Assembly (NCBI GenBank): GCA_946480565.1 | Contig: CAMLKR010000068.1 | Location: 1-10,506, forward strand | Direction: 5' to 3' | Length of the DNA: 10,506 nucleotides | Source of the DNA: an uncultured Arenimonas sp. | GTDB taxonomy: Bacteria; Pseudomonadota; Gammaproteobacteria; Xanthomonadales; Xanthomonadaceae | In this document: positions 1 to 5,881 of the stretch, piece by piece | Position numbering within the stretch: the first letter of the stretch is position 1 | How the letters are laid out: every line of letters starts with the position of its first letter | Position numbers and translations under genes: made by a program | Notes under the pieces: generated by a model | What the model saw: only the letters and a program-made list of their open reading frames with translations | What the model was told of the DNA's origin: nothing | Database searches by the model: none

Positions 1-2
1 AG

Positions 3-686
3 GCCTGCCAGGGCGACGGCCTGATCAAGGTCGAGATGCACTTCCTGCCCGACGTGTACGTGCCCTGCGACGTCTGCCACGGCAAGCGCTACAACCGCGA
101 GACGCTGGAGATCCTCTACAAGGGCTACAGCATCCACGACGTGCTGGAGATGACGGTCGAGGACGCACTGAAGCTGTTCGAGCCGGTGCCGACGCTGGCG
201 CGCAAGCTCGAGACCCTGGTCGACGTCGGCCTGAGCTACATCAAGCTCGGCCAGAGCGCGACCACGCTGTCGGGTGGCGAGGCGCAGCGCGTGAAGCTTT
301 CCAAGGAGCTCAGCCGGCGCGACACCGGGCGCACGCTCTACATCCTCGACGAGCCGACCACCGGCCTGCACTTCCACGACATCGAGCACCTGCTGGCGGT
401 GCTGCACAAACTGCGCGACGACGGCAACACCATCGTCGTGATCGAGCACAACCTGGACGTGATCAAGACCGCCGACTGGGTGATCGACCTGGGCCCCGAG
501 GGTGGCCACCGCGGCGGCATGATCCTCGCCGAGGGCACGCCCGAGGACCTGGCGGCCACGCCCGGTTCGCACACCGGGCGTTTCCTGGCCAAGCTGCTCG
601 GACCCGCCGCGGCGCCGAAGGCGACGGTGAAGGCCGCGCCCAAAGCCGCGGCCAAGGCCCCGCCGAAGCGGAAGAAGAGCGCATGA
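3..686 (+). CDS. uvrA: UvrA, excinuclease ABC subunit A, C-terminal part (5' end outside window)
   Basis: UvrA is the damage-recognition ATPase of nucleotide excision repair; it forms a dimer, loads UvrB at lesions and acts on DNA in the cytoplasm. The reading frame is already open at base 3, so the gene starts upstream. Visible in order: the second half of the C-terminal zinc finger (Cys at bases 6-8, then 19 residues, then the CDVC pair at 66-77, matching the CxxC-X19-CxxC pattern of UvrA), the ABC signature LSGGEAQR at 267-290, Walker B LYILDEP at 336-356 and the H-loop histidine in VIEHN at about 447. These lie in the second ABC domain. The protein ends in an Ala/Pro/Lys-rich tail of about 26 residues beyond the conserved core. 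The stop TGA overlaps the ATG of the next gene (ATGA at 683-686), so translation is probably coupled. Identification is essentially certain. Confidence 0.98.
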   Translation, partial: ACQGDGLIKVEMHFLPDVYVPCDVCHGKRYNRETLEILYKGYSIHDVLEMTVEDALKLFEPVPTLARKLETLVDVGLSYIKLGQSATTLSGGEAQRVKLSKELSRRDTGRTLYILDEPTTGLHFHDIEHLLAVLHKLRDDGNTIVVIEHNLDVIKTADWVIDLGPEGGHRGGMILAEGTPEDLAATPGSHTGRFLAKLLGPAAAPKATVKAAPKAAAKAPPKRKKSA

Positions 687-1081
687 GCACCGTCGTCTTC
701 ACGCTGGACGTCGAGGCACGCTGGCGCGACATGGATGCCTTCAACCACGTCAACAACGCCAGCTACCTCGGCTACATCGAGGAAGCCCGCGTGCGCTGGT
801 TCAAGTCGCTCAGCGCCGACTGGGCCGGCGAAACCGCCGCCCCGGTGATGGCCTCGGTGACGGTGAACTACCGGCGCCCGGCGGTGTGGCCCGAGACCTT
901 GCGCATCCAGCTGGTCGCCGACCGCGCCGGCACCAAGAGCCTCACCCTCGGGCACCGCATCACCGCGGCGGGCGATGGCGGCATCCTGTACTGCGATGGC
1001 CAAACCGTGCTGGTCTGGGTCGACCGCAGCGGCCAATCCGTGCCGCTGCCGGAGAACGTGCGCGCCGCCTGCGCCGCCTAG
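683..1081 (+). CDS. Acyl-CoA thioesterase, hotdog fold (YbgC/4-hydroxybenzoyl-CoA thioesterase family)
   Basis: Predicted 132-residue cytoplasmic enzyme that hydrolyses the thioester of acyl-CoA or related CoA esters; the substrate cannot be told from sequence. The N-terminal signature [19 protein letters not shown] at about residues 13-31 is the 4HBT/YbgC active-site motif: Asp18 is the expected catalytic acid, followed by the conserved HVNN and, at about 34-36, the EEAR of the long hotdog helix. The length is normal for this family (about 130-150). ATG 683 is chosen because it overlaps the uvrA stop by 4 bp and has a purine-rich GAAGAAGAG stretch just upstream (671-679). Pairing with uvrA is probably transcriptional convenience. 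The stop is interlocked with that of the convergent copper-chaperone gene. The family is confident; in vivo substrate unknown. Confidence 0.9.
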   Translation: MSTVVFTLDVEARWRDMDAFNHVNNASYLGYIEEARVRWFKSLSADWAGETAAPVMASVTVNYRRPAVWPETLRIQLVADRAGTKSLTLGHRITAAGDGGILYCDGQTVLVWVDRSGQSVPLPENVRAACAA

Positions 1082-1521
1082 GGCGCGCTGCGCCGCACCG
1101 GCACTTCCGCGTAGATCCGGCGGCCGTCCGCCAGCACCAGCCGCAGCCGCGCCCTGTCGCCCTCGGCCAGCGGCCGAAGCGGCTTCATCAGCATCAGGTG
1201 CAGGCCACCCGGCTCGAAGCGCAGCTCGGCGCCAGCGGCCACCACCAGCCGGCCCGCCGGCCGCATCCGGCTGACGCCATCCACCTGTTCGGTGCGGTGG
1301 ATCATCGGCATGCCGAAGTCCCGGCTTTCCACGCCCACCACTTCCACGGCGGTCGTGCAGCCGTTGTGCAGCACCAGGTAGCCGGCCAGCGAGCTCGCCC
1401 CCGGCGGCGCGGCGCGCACCCATGCCTTTTCGATCACCGGCGCGCAGGCCGGCGCCGCCCCAATGGCGGCTGAAGCGGACAGGAGCAGGCACAACCCCAG
1501 GCAAAGGCGCAGTACGTTCAT
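1078..1521 (-). CDS. Periplasmic copper chaperone, PCu(A)C family
   Basis: Exported 147-residue protein expected to bind Cu(I) in the periplasm; the family helps deliver copper to cytochrome oxidase or handles copper stress. A Sec signal peptide covers roughly residues 1-22 (hydrophobic run MNVLRLCLGLCLLLSASAA). The copper-site spacing matches the family pattern H-X10-M-X21-H-X-M exactly, with His75, Met86, His108 and Met110; the loop PGGLHLMLM is typical. Two cysteines in the mature part (Cys26, Cys55) could form a disulfide or an extra metal ligand. No cytochrome oxidase, Sco or copper-export gene is visible nearby, so its partner is unknown. It is divergent from the DUF4139 gene across 38 bp. 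There is no clear Shine-Dalgarno site; a possible -10 box lies so close that the mRNA may be leaderless. Family assignment is strong. Confidence 0.93.
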   Translation of the reverse strand: MNVLRLCLGLCLLLSASAAIGAAPACAPVIEKAWVRAAPPGASSLAGYLVLHNGCTTAVEVVGVESRDFGMPMIHRTEQVDGVSRMRPAGRLVVAAGAELRFEPGGLHLMLMKPLRPLAEGDRARLRLVLADGRRIYAEVPVRRSAP

Positions 1522-1526
1522 GGGCC

Positions 1527-1535
1527 TATGATAAT
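1527..1535 (+). promoter_or_regulatory. Putative -10 region (TATGATAAT) in the divergent spacer between the copper chaperone and DUF4139 genes
   Basis: The only A/T-rich stretch in the 38-bp spacer at 1522-1559. Read on plus, TATGAT (1527-1532) or GATAAT (1530-1535) resembles a -10 hexamer and would give a short leader before the DUF4139 gene, including its AGGAG at 1549-1553, 6 nt from the ATG. Read on minus, TATCAT (1533 to 1528) could serve the copper chaperone gene and would place the transcript start at about its ATG. No good -35 box is seen on either strand, so this is tentative. Confidence 0.4.
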
Positions 1536-1559
1536 CCCACGCGCCCCCAGGAGTTCCGC

Positions 1560-3029
1560 ATGACCCGTACCCTGCTCGCCGTCGCCATCACCTCCCTGTT
1601 CAGCGCCGCGGCCTCGGCCGCCGAACCCCGGCTCACCGTCTACAGCGGCGACTACGATGCGGTGGTGCAGTCCGAGGCCATGCCGGGCGGCCCCGGTTTC
1701 GCGCTTTACGAATCCACGATCGGCTTCGACCTGCGCAGCGGCGCCAACCGCGTCAGCCTGGGCGGCCTGCCGACCGCACTGGACGCCAGTTCGGTGCGGC
1801 TCAAGCCGCGCGGCGACGCCGGCGTGCGCGGGCAGCGCTTCGACTTCGCGCTCGCCGGCCAGGACGAACTGCTGCGCCGCGCGATCGGCCAGACCGTCAC
1901 CGTGGAGCAGTCCGGGGGCGCCGGCCGCCAGAGCCGCACCGGCGTGCTGATGGCCGCCGGCAACGGCCTGACGCTGCGCCTGCCCGACGGCCGGGTGAAA
2001 GTGCTCTCCGAATACTCCAGCTTCGAACTGGCCGCCCTGCCCGAGGGCATCGTCAACGAACCGACGCTGTCCTGGGACCTCGCCGCCGGCCGCGCTGGGC
2101 GCCAGGACTTCGACCTGCACTACGCCAGCGCCGGCCTGGCCTGGCGCGCGGAGTACCAGGTCGACCTCGGCGGACAGGCGAAGGCCTGCCGGATGGACAT
2201 CGACGGCGCCGCGATGGTGGCGAACCGCTCCGGCGCCGATTTCGAGTCCGTCGCCCTGACCCTGGTGGCCGGGCAGCCGAACCGCGCGCCGGCGTCCGGT
2301 CCGATGCAGGCCAAGGCCTATGGCCGCGCGGAGATGATGGTGGCCGACGCCGCCGCGGCGCCGCAGCCGGTGTCGTCGGGCGAATACCACGCCTACCGCC
2401 TTCCGGGCATCGCCAGCCTGCCGCAGGGCAGCCTGCAGCGCCTGCCGCTGATCGACGCAGCCCGTGGGATCGCCTGCGAACGCCGCTACGAGACCCGCTC
2501 GCAGATGGGCGGCTGGCGCCCGCCGTATCCGATGATCGATGCCAACTTCAACGCCGAGACCGGCGAGCAGCCGGTCATCGCCGGCCTGCGCTTCGACAAC
2601 CGCAAGGCCGGCGGCCTGGGCATGCCGCTGCCGGCCGGCCGCGTGCGCGTGTTCGACAACGGCGACCTGCTGGGCGAAGCGACGATGGGCCACACCCCGG
2701 CCAACGCCGGAGTGGAGCTGGACCTGGGCACCGTGTTCGACCTCACCGCCGAACGCAGCCGCGAGGATTTCCGGGTGGACCGCGCCGGCCGCACGATGGA
2801 GGAACGCGTCAGCATCGTCGTGCGCAACGCCAAATCCACGGCCGCGACCGTGCACGTGGTCGAGACCCTGCCGCGCTGGAGCGACTGGGAGATCGTGTCC
2901 AGCACCGTGCCGGCGACCAAACGCGACGCCCAGTCGGCGGATTTCGCCCTGGCCGTGCCGGCCGGCGGCGAGGCGAAAGTCACCTACACGGTGCGGTATC
3001 GTTGGGCCCCCGACGTCCGGATTCCCTGA
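1560..3029 (+). CDS. Exported DUF4139 domain-containing protein
   Basis: Predicted 489-residue secreted protein of unknown biochemical function. The start ATG 1560 is chosen over the in-frame upstream codon at 1422 because it has AGGAG at 1549-1553 with 6-nt spacing and begins directly with a Sec signal peptide (MTRTLLAVAITSLFSAAASA, likely cleaved near residue 20). The upstream extension would also overlap the divergent copper chaperone gene. Residues from about 180 to the end look like a DUF4139 domain: GLAWRAEYQVDL, then ANRSGADFESVALTLVAGQPN, a proline-rich and variable middle, and a beta-rich C-terminus ending TYTVRYRW. DUF4139 also occurs in MuiA-like proteins linked to mucoidy, but no function is established for this type. 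There is no membrane anchor after the signal, so periplasm or export is expected. The isomerase gene starts 9 nt downstream, suggesting one operon. Family call is moderately strong, role unknown. Confidence 0.85.
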   Translation: MTRTLLAVAITSLFSAAASAAEPRLTVYSGDYDAVVQSEAMPGGPGFALYESTIGFDLRSGANRVSLGGLPTALDASSVRLKPRGDAGVRGQRFDFALAGQDELLRRAIGQTVTVEQSGGAGRQSRTGVLMAAGNGLTLRLPDGRVKVLSEYSSFELAALPEGIVNEPTLSWDLAAGRAGRQDFDLHYASAGLAWRAEYQVDLGGQAKACRMDIDGAAMVANRSGADFESVALTLVAGQPNRAPASGPMQAKAYGRAEMMVADAAAAPQPVSSGEYHAYRLPGIASLPQGSLQRLPLIDAARGIACERRYETRSQMGGWRPPYPMIDANFNAETGEQPVIAGLRFDNRKAGGLGMPLPAGRVRVFDNGDLLGEATMGHTPANAGVELDLGTVFDLTAERSREDFRVDRAGRTMEERVSIVVRNAKSTAATVHVVETLPRWSDWEIVSSTVPATKRDAQSADFALAVPAGGEAKVTYTVRYRWAPDVRIP

Positions 3030-3038
3030 GGCCCATCG

Positions 3039-3791
3039 ATGAGCATCGAACTGCACCGCCACGGCGACATCCTCGAGATCCGCCTGGCCCGGCCGCCGGT
3101 GAACGCGCTGACGCCGGAGCTTCTGTCCACCCTGCGCGCCGCGGTTCAGGCCGCACCCGGGGACGGCGCCCGCGGCATCGTGCTCACCGGCGGCTCCAAG
3201 GTGTTCTCCGGCGGCATGGACGTGCCGCATCTGATGTCGCTGGACCGCGCGGCGCTGAAAGCCGGCTGGGCGACGCTGTTCGCCGCCGCGCGGGCACTGG
3301 CCGGGTCGCGCGTGCCGGTGGTGGCGGCCATCGGCGGTCACAGCCCGGCCGGCGGCTGCGTGCTGGCGCTGTGCTGCGACTACCGGATCATGGCGCGCGG
3401 CCCCTTCCGCATCGGCCTGAACGAAGTGCAGGTGGGCCTGGTGGCGCCGGACGCCATCCAGCACCTGATGCGCCGCGTGGTCGGCACCTACCAGGCCGAG
3501 CGGCTGCTGGTCGCCGGCGCGCTGGTGGAATCGGAGGCCGCGCAGGCCCTGGGCCTGGTGGACGAACTCACCGACGCCGAACACGTGCTCGCGCGGGCCT
3601 TGAACTGGCTGGAGGAGGTGCTGAAGCTGCCTTCCGCAGCCATGCTGGCAAGCCGCCAGATCGCCCGCGCCGACATGATCCGCGCACTGGACGGGTTTTC
3701 CGACGACCAGCTCGACGGCTTCATCGGCGACTGGTACGCGCCGGGCACCCAGGCCGCGCTGCAGGCCCTGGTGGCGCGCCTCAAGAAGTGA
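3039..3791 (+). CDS. Delta3,Delta2-enoyl-CoA isomerase (ECI1/DCI-like crotonase)
   Basis: Predicted 250-residue cytoplasmic enzyme that moves a 3-enoyl-CoA double bond to the 2-position so that unsaturated fatty acids can enter beta-oxidation. Crotonase landmarks: PPVNALTPELL near the N-terminus, the first oxyanion loop FSGGMD at 56-61, the second in GGHSPAGGC at 99-107, and CDYRI at 113-117. The sequence IGLNEVQVGLVAP (125-137) carries the single glutamate Glu129 that acts as base in mitochondrial ECI1 (GLNE motif). The position of the first hydratase glutamate is Val108, as expected for an isomerase and not a hydratase. The C-terminal FIGDWYAPGTQAALQALV also resembles ECI1. The start is supported by GAGG at 3028-3031, 7 nt before ATG. 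Embedded between an exported DUF4139 protein and a lipoprotein, which is an odd context. A crotonase of other specificity cannot be excluded. Confidence 0.88.
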   Translation: MSIELHRHGDILEIRLARPPVNALTPELLSTLRAAVQAAPGDGARGIVLTGGSKVFSGGMDVPHLMSLDRAALKAGWATLFAAARALAGSRVPVVAAIGGHSPAGGCVLALCCDYRIMARGPFRIGLNEVQVGLVAPDAIQHLMRRVVGTYQAERLLVAGALVESEAAQALGLVDELTDAEHVLARALNWLEEVLKLPSAAMLASRQIARADMIRALDGFSDDQLDGFIGDWYAPGTQAALQALVARLKK

Positions 3792-3796
3792 TCGTG

Positions 3797-4171
3797 GTGA
3801 AGGCCCTGCCCCGCATCGCCCTGCTGCTCCTGCTGTCGCTGCTGGCGGCCTGCGCGAAACCGGTGCCGGAAGACTACCGCGACTACATCGGCCACTGGCG
3901 CGGCGACGGCATGCGCCTGGTGATCCGCGCCGACGGACACGCCGACTACGACCGGGTCCAGGACCGTTCCCAGGTCTCGATCGAGGGCAATGCCCACAGC
4001 TTCGACGCCAGCGGCTTCCGGATCGGCGTCGGTCCCTTCAGCGCCGATTTCAGGGTGCAGCGGCGGCCGCACCTGCAGGACGGTCGATGGCGCATGACGG
4101 TGGACGAGGTCGAGCTCACCCGCGTCGACATCCTGCCGGTCGAGCCCGGCCAGGACAGCCTGCGGCTCTGA
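3797..4171 (+). CDS. Small putative lipoprotein of unknown function
   Basis: About 124 residues. A short basic N-terminus (MKALPR) leads into a hydrophobic run and a lipobox LLAAC with Cys19 as the lipidated residue; Ala at +2 does not signal inner-membrane retention, so outer-membrane sorting is likely. The mature part is short, charged and looks beta-rich (DYRDYIGHWRGDGMRLVI, later RMTVDEVELTRV); I recognise no domain. There are three in-frame GTG candidates: 3788 (overlapping the isomerase stop as GTGA), 3794 and 3797. I chose 3797 because the AAGAAG at 3783-3788 sits at a usable distance and the signal peptide is then of standard length; the other starts add only one to three residues. 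It closes the DUF4139-isomerase unit and ends 1 nt from the convergent sulfurtransferase stop. It is likely a real gene because of the lipobox and the tight packing. Confidence 0.8.
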   Translation: MKALPRIALLLLLSLLAACAKPVPEDYRDYIGHWRGDGMRLVIRADGHADYDRVQDRSQVSIEGNAHSFDASGFRIGVGPFSADFRVQRRPHLQDGRWRMTVDEVELTRVDILPVEPGQDSLRL

Positions 4172-4172
4172 G

Positions 4173-5024
4173 TCAGTCCCTGGTCGCCACCGGGCGCGAG
4201 GTGTCGCTGACCCAGCCGCTCCAGGACGGTGCGTAGACGCGCGCACCGGGCAGGCCCGCGTGCTCCATTGCCAGCAGGTTGTGGCAGGCGGTGACGCCGG
4301 AGCCGCAGCTCAGCACTACCTGCGCCGGGTCGTAGCCGCGCAGCAGCCGGTCGAAGTCGACGCGCAGCGCGGCAGGTTCCCGGAACACGCCGCCGGCGAG
4401 GTTGTCGGCGTAGGGGCGGTTCACGGCGCCGGGGATATGGCCCGCCACCGGGTCCAGCGGCTCGATCTCGCCGCGGAACCGTTCCGGCGCGCGCGCGTCC
4501 AGCAGCCAGCCGGGGGGCTGCGGCAGGCGCGAGCGAACTTCGTCGGTGCCGACGATCTGCTCGGCGTCGAACTCCCCGTCGTAGCGCCCGGCAATGATCG
4601 CCGGCGCGCCGGATTCGATCGGGAGTCCCGACTGGCGCCAGCGCGAGAAGCCGCCATCGAGCACGGCGACGCGCCGATGCCCGAACAGCCGCAGCAGCCA
4701 CCAGAAACGCGCGGCGGCCATCGCGCCGTCGGCGGCGTCGTAGGCCACCACCTGGGTCGCCGGCGTGATGCCGAGGCGTCCCAGCAGCGCGCGGAAACCG
4801 GCCGCTTCCGGCAGCGGATGCCGGCCCAGCGCGGCCGGTTTGCGGTGGTCGGACAGGTCGCGGTCCAGGTGGGCGTGGCCGGCCCCCGGGACGTGCGCTT
4901 CGCGCCAGGCGCGCTCCCCTGCGTCCGGGTCCGCCAGCACGTGCCGGCAGTCGACGACCGCCAGGTCCGGGCGGCCGAGCGCGGCGGCGAGGTCCTCGAC
5001 GCCGACCAGGGTGGTCCAGTTCAT
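4173..5024 (-). CDS. sseA: 3-mercaptopyruvate sulfurtransferase (two-domain rhodanese)
   Basis: Predicted 283-residue cytoplasmic enzyme that transfers sulfur from 3-mercaptopyruvate to thiols or cyanide. Two rhodanese domains are visible: an inactive N-terminal one (VVDCRHVLADPDAG near 23-35, HVPGAGHAHLD at 44-54, VVAYDAADGAMAAARFWWLL at about 92-111, LDGG at 122-125) and a catalytic C-terminal one (LLDARAPERFRGE at 174-186, GHIPGAVN at 195-202). The active loop is CGSGVTAC with Cys240; the CG[ST]GVT form is typical of mercaptopyruvate sulfurtransferases, whereas thiosulfate sulfurtransferases usually carry CRKGVT. The length is normal. Its ATG overlaps the stop of the upstream NUDIX gene (ATGA at 5021-5024 read on minus), so it is the last gene of a coupled three-gene unit. 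The stop is separated from the convergent lipoprotein stop by a single base. Substrate preference inferred from the motif. Confidence 0.93.
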   Translation of the reverse strand: MNWTTLVGVEDLAAALGRPDLAVVDCRHVLADPDAGERAWREAHVPGAGHAHLDRDLSDHRKPAALGRHPLPEAAGFRALLGRLGITPATQVVAYDAADGAMAAARFWWLLRLFGHRRVAVLDGGFSRWRQSGLPIESGAPAIIAGRYDGEFDAEQIVGTDEVRSRLPQPPGWLLDARAPERFRGEIEPLDPVAGHIPGAVNRPYADNLAGGVFREPAALRVDFDRLLRGYDPAQVVLSCGSGVTACHNLLAMEHAGLPGARVYAPSWSGWVSDTSRPVATRD

Positions 5025-5641
5025 CGCACCTGCTCCAGGCGGTGGCGGAAGTTCACCAGCATCGCGGCGGTGGCGCCCCAGATGCGGTGGCCGCTGTAAC
5101 GGTACTCCAGCAACCGGCGGCGGCGCCCCTGCCAGTCCATCTCGAGCTCCTGCACATTGGCCGGGTCGAGCAGGAACCCCAGGGGCACCTCGAAGGCCTC
5201 GTCCACTTCGGACGGATCCAGCCGCGGCACGTAGTCGCCGGTCACCGTCGCCACCACGGGATAAACGTGGAATCCGGTGATGGTGACGAAAGGATCGAGA
5301 TACCCCAGCGGCGCCGACAGCCGCGCCGGCAGGCCGACTTCCTCCTCGGCCTCGCGCAGCGCCGCCGCGACCGGATCGGCGTCGTCGGCTTCGATGCGGC
5401 CGCCCGGGAAGCTGATCTGGCCCGCATGGTGGCGCAGGGCCTCGGTGCGTCGGGTGAACAGCACCCGGGGTCCCTCGGCGCGCGCGATCAGCGCGACCAG
5501 CACGGCGGCAGGACGCAGCGGCGTGCCGGCAGGCAGCAGGTCAGAGATTTCGGAGTGATTCCAGCCCGGCCCGGCGGGCGGCTGGTCCAGCGCATGCAGC
5601 GCGCGGGGCATTCGTTCGAAAGGGTCGAACGGCGGGGTCAC
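5021..5641 (-). CDS. NUDIX CoA pyrophosphatase (NudL/YeaB-type)
   Basis: Predicted 206-residue cytoplasmic hydrolase that cleaves CoA or acyl-CoA to phosphopantetheine products and 3',5'-ADP. Visible are the CoA-pyrophosphatase signature LFTRRTEALRHHAGQISFPGG (about residues 61-81) followed by the NUDIX helix ALREAEEEVGL (about 94-104), which supplies the metal-binding glutamates. The family variant spaces GG and REA slightly differently from the textbook NUDIX box, as here (GGRIEADDADPVAAALREA). LGYLDPFVTITGFHVYPVV and RIWGATAAMLVNF near the end are also typical. The GTG at 5641 is preferred because it overlaps the DUF1289 stop (GTGA at 5638-5641) and keeps the N-terminal MTPPFDPFERMPRALHALD. 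ATG 5611 is an alternative; the frame stays open further upstream to 5755, but that part only shadows the DUF1289 gene. Middle gene of a coupled unit with DUF1289 and sseA. Confidence 0.9.
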   Translation of the reverse strand: MTPPFDPFERMPRALHALDQPPAGPGWNHSEISDLLPAGTPLRPAAVLVALIARAEGPRVLFTRRTEALRHHAGQISFPGGRIEADDADPVAAALREAEEEVGLPARLSAPLGYLDPFVTITGFHVYPVVATVTGDYVPRLDPSEVDEAFEVPLGFLLDPANVQELEMDWQGRRRRLLEYRYSGHRIWGATAAMLVNFRHRLEQVR

Positions 5642-5826
5642 ACCCCCTGCGCCTCGCGTCGCGGCAGCACCACGTCCATCAGGTGCAGGCGCTCGTCGTC
5701 GTCCATCTGCGACCAGCGGGCAATCTCGGCGGTGGTGCGGTGGCAGCCTTCGCACAGGCCCGCTCGGTCGAGCGAACAGATCCCGACACAGGGGCTGAGC
5801 ACGGCGCGGAAAGTGGGACTGCCCAT
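5638..5826 (-). CDS. DUF1289 domain protein, small cysteine-cluster protein
   Basis: A 62-residue protein matching the DUF1289 pattern: SPCVGICSLDRAGLCEGCHR at 11-30 with Cys13, Cys17, Cys25 and Cys28, then TTAEIARWSQMDDDER at about 31-46. The four cysteines suggest binding of an iron-sulfur cluster or zinc, but the function of the family is unknown. ATG 5826 is chosen; a GTG at 5838 would add four residues. Neither has a good Shine-Dalgarno site (GGAG lies only 2 nt from the ATG). The gene begins a few bases after the FKBP terminator hairpin and overlaps the NUDIX gene by GTGA, so it heads a unit with the CoA pyrophosphatase and sulfurtransferase. The family match is clear, the exact start is not. 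Confidence 0.88.
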   Translation of the reverse strand: MGSPTFRAVLSPCVGICSLDRAGLCEGCHRTTAEIARWSQMDDDERLHLMDVVLPRREAQGV

Positions 5827-5842
5827 GGCTCCGGACACGAAA

Positions 5843-5871
5843 CCGCCGCGCCGGGAGACCCGGCGCGGCGG
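5843..5871 (-). terminator. Rho-independent terminator of the FKBP gene
   Basis: A perfect 13-bp inverted repeat: left arm CCGCCGCGCCGGG (5843-5855), 3-nt loop AGA, right arm CCCGGCGCGGCGG (5859-5871). Read on minus it begins about 10 bases after the FKBP stop codon (TAA at 5882-5884) and is followed by TTTCGT, a weak T-tract. It is the strongest inverted repeat I found in the window. It lies directly before the DUF1289 start, so it might also attenuate read-through into that gene. Confidence 0.8.
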
Positions 5872-5881
5872 CGGTGTGTAC

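Noticed and set aside
1060..1088. GCGCGCC/GGCGCGC inverted repeat at the thioesterase/copper chaperone junction as a terminator
   Set aside because: Stem of only 7 bp with a 15-nt loop and no T-tract on either strand; such repeats are common by chance in this base composition.
1440..1460. Copper chaperone as a lipoprotein with Cys26
   Set aside because: The sequence before the cysteine (AAPAC) does not fit a lipobox; an ordinary signal-peptide cleavage is more likely.
1422..1559. N-terminal extension of the DUF4139 protein
   Set aside because: It would overlap the divergent copper chaperone gene and bury the signal peptide; the ATG at 1560 has a good AGGAG and starts with a signal sequence.
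1518..3584. Long minus-strand open frame of 688 codons opposite the DUF4139 and isomerase genes
   Set aside because: It is antisense to well-recognised genes, its product is a His/Gln/Arg/Gly-rich mix with no domain, and long antisense frames are normal in GC-rich DNA.
5642..5755. N-terminal extension of the NUDIX protein up to 5755
   Set aside because: The extra residues are Arg/Ala/Pro-rich and only shadow the DUF1289 coding region; the GTGA overlap at 5638-5641 is a better start.
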